Shown here piece by piece: positions 1-5,794 of a DNA stretch of 6,529 bases. The notes under the pieces are model-generated. The model worked only from the letters and a program-made list of their open reading frames with translations. It did no database searches and was not told the DNA's origin. Where the stretch lies: positions 1 to 6,529 of the forward strand of contig JBLFWJ010000174.1 in the NCBI GenBank assembly GCA_047611425.1, written 5' to 3'. This stretch comes from JBLFWJ01 sp047611425 (GTDB taxonomy: Bacteria; Bacteroidota; Bacteroidia; UBA10329). The stretch's first letter is position 1; every line of letters begins with the position of its first letter. Both the position numbers and the translations under genes were made by a program.

Positions 1-256
1 ATTGACGTGGCATTACAAATGGTAGCCCAACTCCGGCACTCTTTACATCCAGTGAAAAGTCCTCCTCTTCTCGATCATACGCTCCTTCAACCCCTCGGCT
101 CACTTTTTTGCAATCACCAATCCCTACTCCATCATCTCCGTCAATCACAATATTGATGGCATTTGAGCCGCTCACAGTAATGCTTACAACGAAGAGGTTT
201 GTGTCTTCAATCGCGGCATTTACCAACTCAGTTACTTCTTGTTCAGTTATCATCAT
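1..256 (-). CDS. rimP: Ribosome maturation factor RimP, N-terminal part (gene runs off the left edge)
   Basis: RimP binds the 30S subunit in the cytoplasm and assists its late assembly. The 85 visible codons read through to the window edge without a stop. They show the N-terminal RimP domain: 'TNLFVVSITVSGSNAINIVI' at about residues 19-38, the acidic turn 'DGDDGVGIGDCKKVSR' at 39-54, and 'YDREEEDFSLDVKSAGVGLPF' at about 60-80. The last corresponds to the family's 'LDRE.EDFELEVSSPG...P' block, with the SAG variant common in Bacteroidota. The family is about 150-160 residues long, so the C-terminal SH3-like domain lies beyond the window. The frame opens with two consecutive ATGs (254-256 and 251-253) and either could be the start. 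In this phylum nusA and infB usually follow rimP; that is an expectation, not seen here. A promoter and a terminator-like hairpin precede the gene. Confidence 0.9.
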   Translation of the reverse strand, partial: MMITEQEVTELVNAAIEDTNLFVVSITVSGSNAINIVIDGDDGVGIGDCKKVSRGVEGAYDREEEDFSLDVKSAGVGLPFVMPRQ

Positions 257-279
257 TAAAAAAGGGGACACTGTCCCCT
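257..279 (-). promoter_or_regulatory. Terminator-shaped hairpin in the rimP leader, next to the start codon
   Basis: Positions 263-279 form a 17-bp perfect inverted repeat with 8-base arms around one central base (core GGGGACACTGTCCCC on the plus strand). On the minus-strand RNA it can fold as a 7-bp stem, AGGGGAC/GUCCCCU, with a 3-nt loop. The second arm ends in a run of six U (263-258), then one A, then AUG. That is the layout of an intrinsic terminator. It lies between the predicted rimP promoter and the rimP start, with only about 6 nt from stem to start codon. It could attenuate transcription, hinder ribosome loading, or be a protein-binding palindrome. Only the structure is seen; any role is inferred. 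Confidence 0.5.
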
Positions 280-304
280 CTATCCTTTCCTACAAATTCG
301 GCCG

Positions 305-335
305 CAAATATAGTAATAGGTTGATAGATAACCAA
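305..335 (-). promoter_or_regulatory. Predicted Bacteroidota-type promoter for rimP
   Basis: Read on the minus strand, 312-305 is TATATTTG, a perfect match to the Bacteroidota -7 element TAnnTTTG. A TTG at 335-333 lies 20 bp upstream, within the spacing known for the -33 element. Transcription would start near 297-301 and give a leader of about 40-45 nt before the rimP ATG. No transcript data support it. The element and position are seen; the function is inferred. Confidence 0.55.
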
Positions 336-451
336 TGTCAGCTCAAGATTCCGAGAATATCGAAATGAGAGAATAATAAATTATTGGTCTTAAGGCCACC
401 ATTTGTGTTTTTGCTCGTCCATCACGCACGAACCTATTAATGCCAAGTTGC

Positions 452-459
452 TACTTTTG
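452..459 (+). promoter_or_regulatory. Predicted -7 promoter element for the 480-869 gene and its operon
   Basis: TACTTTTG at 452-459 matches the Bacteroidota -7 consensus TAnnTTTG. It lies 20 bp before the ATG at 480, which would give a very short leader of about 13-16 nt. No TTG or TTTG is present at the expected -33 distance (about 429-436), so support rests on one element and its position. With the rimP promoter it makes 257-479 a divergent promoter region. Confidence 0.4.
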
Positions 460-479
460 CGGGCGCTAAACCCACCTTA

Positions 480-869
480 ATGAGAACTTTATACTTTCTA
501 TCAATTCTGTTTTTAACGTCAACAGGAGCGATTTTCGCACAAGATTTCGACCAACGACTACTTGCCGGATTTACGGCAGAGGAGGTTCAAAAAATGGTGA
601 ATGAGGATCCGAATGAATTAGCTATGATGACCGCATTTGCAAGCCATGGGTTTCAATTTGCAGATTATCCGAAGGAAAAGAGGGGCGCGCTTGACCCAAG
701 TACCGCACTTACAATTGCTGATAAAGCGACATTTAATCCATTGGCCTTTGACTTAAAGCCACACGACCACGCAAGGTTTTACTATCCAATAGCGGGAGAG
801 CCAAGCAAAATGGTGGTAATTCTCCCAAGAACCGAGTTGACTTCAATAATTAAGGCTAGTTCTAAATAA
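480..869 (+). CDS. Small secreted protein of unknown function, upstream of a T9SS surface protein
   Basis: This encodes 129 residues. Residues 1-20 form a Sec signal peptide: MR, a hydrophobic stretch, then 'GAIFA' before Q21, a typical Bacteroidota signal peptidase I site. The mature protein is about 109 residues with no Cys and no membrane segment. It starts 'DFDQRLLAGFTAEEVQKMV' (22-40), a charged, probably helical region. A more beta-like C-terminal half follows, with 'HDHARFYYPIAG' (about 95-106) and 'KMVVILPRTEL' (about 109-119). I do not recognise a named domain. From memory, Flavobacteriales genomes carry similar short exported proteins with a DQRLLA...AEEL start, often beside large T9SS type B genes; this was not checked by search. 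The ATG at 480 is supported by the signal peptide and the -7 element. The next gene starts 6 nt after the stop, which suggests an operon. The product is probably periplasmic or extracellular. Confidence 0.85.
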   Translation: MRTLYFLSILFLTSTGAIFAQDFDQRLLAGFTAEEVQKMVNEDPNELAMMTAFASHGFQFADYPKEKRGALDPSTALTIADKATFNPLAFDLKPHDHARFYYPIAGEPSKMVVILPRTELTSIIKASSK

Positions 870-875
870 TTGAAA

Positions 876-3800
876 ATGAAAATTCTAAACCTTATTACGA
901 TTGCCGTTCTCGTTGCATGCGCAGGGAGTCTTTCTGCCCAGATTACGGTCAACATGGCCGATACAAATTCTGTGGTGATTGACTGTGGTGCAGGAACGGA
1001 ATATCAACATCCATTTTCACACGCTGGGAGTGGTGGTGCATATGCCGCTAACGTTAATGATACCGTTACGGTTTGTCCGGATGCTATCAACGGTAGCAAG
1101 GTTACTGTACGTTTGACTTCGGATCAAGATACTTGGACAGTTCATGAATCTGATTCTCTATACATATATGATGGTCCAGATACTGGCTCCCCGCTAGTAG
1201 GTGCATTTAATGCAGCTACTGATACAAACGGAATTGTCTACACTGCGAGCATAGACAACCCTTCAGGTTGTTTGACTTTCGTTTTCATTTCAGATGGAGC
1301 TGATGAAGCTGCATTTTCAGGATTGCTGTTTTGCGGTTATCCTTGTCAACCATTCACACCTTATATCGCTTCAGACCCGCCAACAGATCCTGGTTTTCCT
1401 GATACAGGCTACATAGAAATTTGCCAAGGCGATACGGTTTGGATGTGGGCACAAGCCGAATTTCCACACTCTTCTGCGAATGGGGGAATAGGATACCTTC
1501 AAGACTTGAGCAACAGCTCCTTCTTTTGGGAGTTGGCGGATGGTACTACGTTTAGCGGAATGGATACCGTGATGGTAACTCCAAGCATTGGTGCTGGTTA
1601 CGGAGTTCAGTTGGTGGTTACGGATACATTTGGATGCCCACAAGCGGGATTCAATAAAATTAGAGTGGGAACTACCCCAAGCTTTGCTGGGGTAACCGAA
1701 CTCACCGATGATAGCATTTGCTTTAACGATACCACGTTTATTTTAGGAGGAATCAGTTTTGATGATAACGATACGGTAGGCGTAGAACCGAATCCTGGTT
1801 ACTTCCTGAACGGAGGAACGTTTACGGGACTGACTTATTTGCCAGATGGAAATGGTGTTGAGTACGAAACAACCATTGAGATTACTGGGTTTGATTCTGC
1901 ACAAGTCATAGCAGAGGCCTCTGATATTCTAGAAGTGTGTTTGACTATTGAACATTCTTTTTTGGGTGATTTAGAAATGTCTTTGACGTGTCCGGATGGA
2001 ACTGAAATTGTCATGTTCAACAGTTGGACTGGAGAGGGTATTAATCCATCATTTGCTGGAGGATTTGGAGGTGGCGGCACCTATTTAGGTGACGCACTTG
2101 ATGGAGGTCTCGGTACTCCAGGCATTGGCTGGGAATATTGCTTCGGAGAATCTGCGATTTGGGGCACAATGGACGAAGAATTTGGATTAGGAAATACGAG
2201 CCCAACCACGTTATCCCCTGGAAATGCAATGTCATCTGGAACATACCAACCTGAAGAGTCTTATACCTCATTTGTAGGATGCCCGATTAATGGAGATTGG
2301 ACTATCACAGTTAGAGACAATATTGGTATTGATGATGGCTACATTTTCGAATGGGGAATCTTGTTTAACCCAGAAGTTGATCCGAATGTAGAATCCTACG
2401 AAATGGAAGTTGATACAACTTGGTGGTCACCATCTTCAAATATTATTGAGTTCTATGGTGATACTATGATTGAAGTGGCTCCTCCGGGAGTTGGAATATT
2501 TCCTTTCACTTTTAATGTGGTTGACAACTTTGGGTGCAGCCACGACACCACTATAAATATTGTTGTCGACCCTCCCTTGGCGGGCAATTTTGGAGTTGAC
2601 AGTGTTTGCTCTCTGGAGTATGCACTTATAGCTGCAGACACTTCTATTTTTGGAGGATGGGCTTGGGAGGCACCGAATGTGCCTGGTGGCCAGATTACTT
2701 GGAGTCCTGATTCGCTTACCGGGAACGTGGATATTGAGGTGAATTTGTCAGGTCGGTACTTTTTCTCCTTCGAGTCGGCCTGTGGTCAGGTGGATACGCT
2801 GGAAGTTTTGATGGAAATACCGCCAGAGCCTATTGTATGGCAGGACACGGTGGTTTGCAAAGGAGATGCAGTATTGCTTGACGCTGGTAATGCCGGCCTT
2901 GAGGTGGATTATGATTGGAGCTTAGGAAATACACAAGAACAAACCTTGAATGTGGTTGTATTTGATCAAACAACCACCGTTACTGTGGATGTTTCAAGTG
3001 ATTGTGGTACCGAGTCAGAGACAATAGTAATAAGCGTAAACGAAATTGGTGTTTCATCGGATGATACCCAATGTGGCGAGTCTACAATGCTTGCAGCAGC
3101 TACAAACTTGTTTTCTGATGGAGTATGGACGTACAATACGGCAACTGGAGGCACCGCCCAGTTTGATGATAATGCAGCGCTAAATCCGGGTATTGACGCT
3201 GATCAATACGGATTGTATGAGTTCATTTATTCGGATGACCTTTGTGACGATAAAGACACGGTAGAAATCATGTTTCTTCCAATACCGCAGGATGTTACTT
3301 GGGATGATGAAATTTTGTGTGCCGGAGAAACCTTTCAGCTAAATGCAGAGAATGAACTTGACTGGGTAGAATATAATTGGACACCGTCCACCTTGGAAGG
3401 TCAGATAATTGAGGCGTCTGTTCCATCTACATCGTCTATTTCTGTTGAGATAAGTAATGAGTGTGGAACTGCTACAGGTGAGGTTGAAATTCAAGTAAAC
3501 ACTATTTCGGCCGCTGCGGATGCGATAGGGTGCGACCTTACTCAACCACTTATTGGAACAAACTTTTACGATCTTCCTGGTGAATGGTCGTACACTACTC
3601 AAACTGGTGGATCCGCAACATTCAATTCATCAAACGCAACGTTAAGCCCTGATGTAGAGGTGTCTGAGTATGGAGTTTACGAGTTTACTTACACGGAAGA
3701 ACAATGTGGCTATCAGGAAACTGCAATGGTAGAGTTCTTCCCAGAGCCTGAAATCTCTCCGTTGATGGATTCTATGATTTGTATAAAAGATACAATCTCT

Positions 3801-4259
3801 TTTGATGCCGGTGACCACTACGGAGTGTCAACTATTGACTGGGATTTTAACCCAGAGCCTGGGTCAGGTTACTCAGCTTTCCAGTCTTCTGAGCAAGTTG
3901 TGATGGCAGACAATCCTGGAGTTTATTCCGTTACTGCAACAGGCCCTTGTGGGGTTAATGATAGTATCGTAACTTTAGAAGAGTTTGATTGTACGCTGGT
4001 TATTCCGAGTATTTTCGGACCGGGTATGACGGCAACGGACAATCTATATTTTCAAATAGAAAACCTTCAATTCCATCCTGGTAACACGATGGAGATTTAT
4101 AACCGATGGGGATTTAAAGTATTTGAGCAAACGGAATATCAGAACCAACCTTGGTATGGATTCGATCAAACCAGTGGTGTATTCTTCTATATCTTGACAC
4201 TTCCTCAAATTGGTGAAGTCAAGACTGGGTACGTGCATCTTTTATCTTCGAACAACTAA
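876..4259 (+). CDS. Large modular T9SS type B cell-surface/secreted protein (CUB-like, P-domain, PKD/Ig-like repeats)
   Basis: This encodes 1127 residues from the ATG at 876. An in-frame TTG at 870 would add only Met-Lys before the same signal peptide, so ATG is preferred. Residues 1-21 are a Sec signal ending 'SLSA' before Q22. A CUB-like domain follows at about 36-154 ('LYIYDGPDTGSPLVGAF' at 95-111), then a PKD-like segment (about 178-268). A proprotein-convertase P-domain-like region covers about 325-498 ('IEHSFLGDLEMSLTCPDGTE', later 'GDWTITVRDNIGIDDGYIF') with a Gly-rich insert near 393-415. A further PKD-like segment and alternating Cys-containing Ig/PKD-like modules run to about 1037. 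A T9SS type B sorting domain (about 1042-1127, 'YNRWG' at 1075-1079, ending 'GYVHLLSS') should send the protein through the T9SS outer-membrane translocon. No protease or other catalytic domain is seen, so an adhesin or binding role is likely but inferred. The gene probably shares a transcript with the small secreted gene. Confidence 0.88.
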   Translation: MKILNLITIAVLVACAGSLSAQITVNMADTNSVVIDCGAGTEYQHPFSHAGSGGAYAANVNDTVTVCPDAINGSKVTVRLTSDQDTWTVHESDSLYIYDGPDTGSPLVGAFNAATDTNGIVYTASIDNPSGCLTFVFISDGADEAAFSGLLFCGYPCQPFTPYIASDPPTDPGFPDTGYIEICQGDTVWMWAQAEFPHSSANGGIGYLQDLSNSSFFWELADGTTFSGMDTVMVTPSIGAGYGVQLVVTDTFGCPQAGFNKIRVGTTPSFAGVTELTDDSICFNDTTFILGGISFDDNDTVGVEPNPGYFLNGGTFTGLTYLPDGNGVEYETTIEITGFDSAQVIAEASDILEVCLTIEHSFLGDLEMSLTCPDGTEIVMFNSWTGEGINPSFAGGFGGGGTYLGDALDGGLGTPGIGWEYCFGESAIWGTMDEEFGLGNTSPTTLSPGNAMSSGTYQPEESYTSFVGCPINGDWTITVRDNIGIDDGYIFEWGILFNPEVDPNVESYEMEVDTTWWSPSSNIIEFYGDTMIEVAPPGVGIFPFTFNVVDNFGCSHDTTINIVVDPPLAGNFGVDSVCSLEYALIAADTSIFGGWAWEAPNVPGGQITWSPDSLTGNVDIEVNLSGRYFFSFESACGQVDTLEVLMEIPPEPIVWQDTVVCKGDAVLLDAGNAGLEVDYDWSLGNTQEQTLNVVVFDQTTTVTVDVSSDCGTESETIVISVNEIGVSSDDTQCGESTMLAAATNLFSDGVWTYNTATGGTAQFDDNAALNPGIDADQYGLYEFIYSDDLCDDKDTVEIMFLPIPQDVTWDDEILCAGETFQLNAENELDWVEYNWTPSTLEGQIIEASVPSTSSISVEISNECGTATGEVEIQVNTISAAADAIGCDLTQPLIGTNFYDLPGEWSYTTQTGGSATFNSSNATLSPDVEVSEYGVYEFTYTEEQCGYQETAMVEFFPEPEISPLMDSMICIKDTISFDAGDHYGVSTIDWDFNPEPGSGYSAFQSSEQVVMADNPGVYSVTATGPCGVNDSIVTLEEFDCTLVIPSIFGPGMTATDNLYFQIENLQFHPGNTMEIYNRWGFKVFEQTEYQNQPWYGFDQTSGVFFYILTLPQIGEVKTGYVHLLSSNN
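2838..3299 (+). repeat. Protein-level tandem repeat, copy 1 (154 residues, two Cys-containing modules)
   Basis: Residues 655-808 of the large surface protein. The copy starts 'WQDTVVC' and holds an A module (Cys at repeat positions 7 and 56, the latter in 'SSDCGTE') and a B module (Cys at 79 and 136, with 'GVWTYNTATGG' and 'YGLYEFIY'). It aligns with copy 2 with the same total length. A half copy of B type precedes it (about residues 566-654, 'GGWAWEAPNVPGG'). The similarity is at protein level and the DNA copies have clearly diverged. Confidence 0.75.
3300..3761 (+). repeat. Protein-level tandem repeat, copy 2 (154 residues)
   Basis: Residues 809-962 of the large surface protein. The copy starts 'WDDEILC', with Cys at repeat positions 7, 55, 78 and 136. 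Its B module has 'GEWSYTTQTGGSATF' and 'YGVYEFTYTEEQC', matching copy 1 at the same positions. The period is exactly 154 residues (462 bp). Confidence 0.75.
3762..3989 (+). repeat. Protein-level tandem repeat, half copy 3 (A module only)
   Basis: About residues 963-1038, starting 'LMDSMIC' exactly 154 residues after copy 2. Only the A module is present, with its second Cys in 'TGPCGVNDS'. The sorting domain follows directly where a B module would be expected. The match is weaker than between copies 1 and 2, and the end position is approximate. Confidence 0.55.
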
Positions 4260-4265
4260 GTATTT

Positions 4266-5219
4266 ATGAAGGTTACCGAACATTTAGAGCGTGCCAAAAG
4301 CACGCTTTTTTCTATTGAAATACTTCCGCCACTTAAGGGTAAAGGGATACAGTCGCTTTATAATTCTATTGAACCATTATTAGAGTTCAAACCAGCGTTT
4401 ATAGATGTAACCTACCATAGAGAAGAGTACGTCTATAAAAAGCGAGAAGGTGGGTATTTGGAAAAGGTGAGCATTACTAAAAGACCTGGTACTGTTGGGA
4501 TTTGTGCCGCCCTCATTAATAAGTACGACATTGATACAGTGCCTCATATCATTTGTGGCGGTTTCACTGAAGAGGAAACTGAAAATGCTCTGATTGATCT
4601 TAACTTTTTGGGCATCGATAACGTGCTTGCTCTACAAGGTGACGCAATTAAAACCGAGCCTCGTTTTCTACCAGAACCCAATGGTCATGCTTATGCCAGT
4701 GATTTAGTGCTGCAGGTAGGCGCAATGAACCACGGCAAGTACATTGATGATGAGCTACAGGGTGTTCACCCAACTGATTTTTGCATTGGAGTTGCTGGCT
4801 ATCCCGAGAAGCACATGATGGCGCCTAACTTAAAGGCTGATTTACGCTTTTTGAAAAAGAAGGTTGACGCAGGTGCAGATTACATCGTAACTCAAATGTT
4901 TTTTGACAACCAGAAATACTTCGAATTTGTTGACCAATGCCGAGCAGCCGGAATTACGGTTCCAATTATTCCTGGAATCAAACCACTTACAACTATAAAG
5001 CAGGCTTACGCACTTCCAAGTCTATTTCATATCGATTTACCAGAAGATTTATTTGATGCAGTTGAAGCATGCAAGGACAATACTGCGGCACGTGAAGTTG
5101 GTAAAGAATGGTGTATTCAGCAATCAAAGGAATTGATGGAAGCAAACGTGCCTTGCTTGCATTTTTATACAATGGGTATCGCTGGTACAACCAAAGATGT
5201 GGCGGAGGCTATTTTCTAA
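4266..5219 (+). CDS. metF: Methylenetetrahydrofolate reductase (MetF)
   Basis: MetF is a cytoplasmic FAD-dependent TIM-barrel enzyme. It reduces 5,10-methylene-THF to 5-methyl-THF, the methyl donor for methionine synthesis. The 317-residue length is normal for a bacterial MetF. Visible family blocks are 'FSIEILPP' (15-22, catalytic Glu18), 'IDVTYHREE' (46-54), 'VPHIICGG' (92-99, His94), 'NVLALQGD' (119-126, Asp126 matching E. coli Asp120), 'HPTDFCIGVAGYPEKH' (168-183), 'GADYIVTQMFFDN' (203-215), 'VPIIPGIKPLTT' (232-243) and 'CLHFYTMG' (297-304). The family usually has Arg where Gln124 stands (LALRGD). The ATG at 4266 puts 'MKVTEHL' at the place expected for Bacteroidota MetF and lies 6 nt after the preceding stop. 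No good promoter was found just upstream, so expression may depend on read-through past the terminator in codons 8-16. The 3' end overlaps convergent ribE by 11 bp. Confidence 0.97.
   Translation: MKVTEHLERAKSTLFSIEILPPLKGKGIQSLYNSIEPLLEFKPAFIDVTYHREEYVYKKREGGYLEKVSITKRPGTVGICAALINKYDIDTVPHIICGGFTEEETENALIDLNFLGIDNVLALQGDAIKTEPRFLPEPNGHAYASDLVLQVGAMNHGKYIDDELQGVHPTDFCIGVAGYPEKHMMAPNLKADLRFLKKKVDAGADYIVTQMFFDNQKYFEFVDQCRAAGITVPIIPGIKPLTTIKQAYALPSLFHIDLPEDLFDAVEACKDNTAAREVGKEWCIQQSKELMEANVPCLHFYTMGIAGTTKDVAEAIF
4288..4311 (+). terminator. Intrinsic terminator inside the 5' end of metF
   Basis: A perfect 7-bp stem, AGCGTGC (4288-4294) pairing with GCACGCT (4300-4306), encloses a CAAAA loop. It is followed by a run of T (4306-4311, of which 4306 is paired). 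Five of the seven pairs are G-C. The structure begins 29 nt after the stop codon of the surface-protein gene, the usual place for that gene's terminator, yet it lies within metF codons 8-16. The sequence is clear; how well it terminates in the cell is not known. Confidence 0.7.
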
Positions 5220-5793
5220 CCTCGGCTAGGCGAGCCACGTATTTCCCAACTATATCGTATTCCAAATTGACAATATCTCCGGGCTTTTTAGAGCCTAAGT
5301 CCGTATGCTTAATTGTGTATGGGATGATTGCGACCGAGAAACAATCATCAGTCACATTGAAGCACGTTAAGCTAATTCCATTGATGCAAATTGATCCTTT
5401 TTCAACGATAAGGTCAGTGTCAACACCAGAGAAAGTAAAAAGCCAACTACCATCTTGATCGTCAATTGAAGAGATGGTTGCCGTGCCATCAACATGACCT
5501 TGTACAATATGGCCATCGAATCGTCCATTGGCAATCATACATCTTTCCAGATTAATCCTATCTCCAGATTGGAGGCCGCCCAATGAAGAACGGTCTAGCG
5601 TCTCCTTTATAGCCGTTACCCAATGGCCGTTATCTGTTACCTCAGTAACGGTAAGACAAACACCATTGTGCGCTACGCTTTGATCAATTTTTAATTCTTT
5701 GGTGATTTCTGAAGAAACTAGAATGTGCTGATTGGTTCCTTCTCTTTTCAAATCCTCCACCTTACCCAAGGTTTCGATGATGCCTGTAAACAT
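5209..5793 (-). CDS. ribE: Riboflavin synthase, alpha subunit
   Basis: This cytoplasmic enzyme converts two molecules of 6,7-dimethyl-8-ribityllumazine into riboflavin plus a pyrimidine that is recycled; it works as a trimer. The 194 residues show the two-fold lumazine-binding repeat. The N half begins with the hallmark 'MFTGIIE' and has 'VAHNGVCLTVTEV' (40-52, Cys46). The linker region has 'INLERCM' and 'FDGHIVQGHVDGTA' (92-105, His95 and His100). The C half has 'ICINGISLT' (135-143, Ser141, the active-site serine position) and 'IPYTIKHTDLG' (157-167). The start at 5793 is chosen because MFTGII is the invariant N-terminus; the frame stays open further upstream (to 5841) but that part overlaps the preceding gene. 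The ATG lies 1 nt after the stop of the upstream T9SS gene (TAAAATG), so translational coupling is likely. The TAG stop lies inside the end of convergent metF. No FMN riboswitch is visible. Confidence 0.97.
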   Translation of the reverse strand: MFTGIIETLGKVEDLKREGTNQHILVSSEITKELKIDQSVAHNGVCLTVTEVTDNGHWVTAIKETLDRSSLGGLQSGDRINLERCMIANGRFDGHIVQGHVDGTATISSIDDQDGSWLFTFSGVDTDLIVEKGSICINGISLTCFNVTDDCFSVAIIPYTIKHTDLGSKKPGDIVNLEYDIVGKYVARLAEVRK

Positions 5794-5794
5794 T

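Noticed and set aside
108..368. Open plus-strand frame of 86 codons at the left end
   Set aside because: It is antisense to rimP, crosses the rimP promoter and hairpin, and its translation has no recognisable features. The minus-strand rimP reading explains the region.
371..400. AT-rich dyad AATAATAAATTATT and near-palindrome GGTCTTAAGGCC in the divergent intergenic region
   Set aside because: The first is pure A/T and the second imperfect. Neither has a T run or a clear position relative to a promoter, so I cannot support an operator.
870..875. TTG at 870 as start of the large surface protein
   Set aside because: An ATG two codons later (876) begins the same signal peptide in a normal form. 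TTG would add only Met-Lys.
909..920. Lipobox-like 'LVAC' in the signal peptide of the large protein
   Set aside because: The motif fits a lipoprotein signal, but a good signal peptidase I site (SLSA before Q) follows at the usual distance. The C-terminal T9SS domain also argues for an exported rather than a lipid-anchored protein. Not fully excluded.
4243..4250. TATCTTCG as a possible -7 element for metF
   Set aside because: It has one mismatch to TAnnTTTG and no TTG at the right distance upstream. It is too weak to call a promoter.
5140..5165. Hairpin AAGCAA/TTGCTT followed by ATTTTT near the end of metF
   Set aside because: The stem is only 6 bp with two G-C pairs, and the T run is offset by a few bases. 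It lies in conserved coding sequence (VPCLHFYTMG) and is probably chance.
5108..5458. Plus-strand frame of 116 codons across the metF/ribE junction
   Set aside because: It overlaps the end of metF in another frame and runs antisense to ribE, with no family features.
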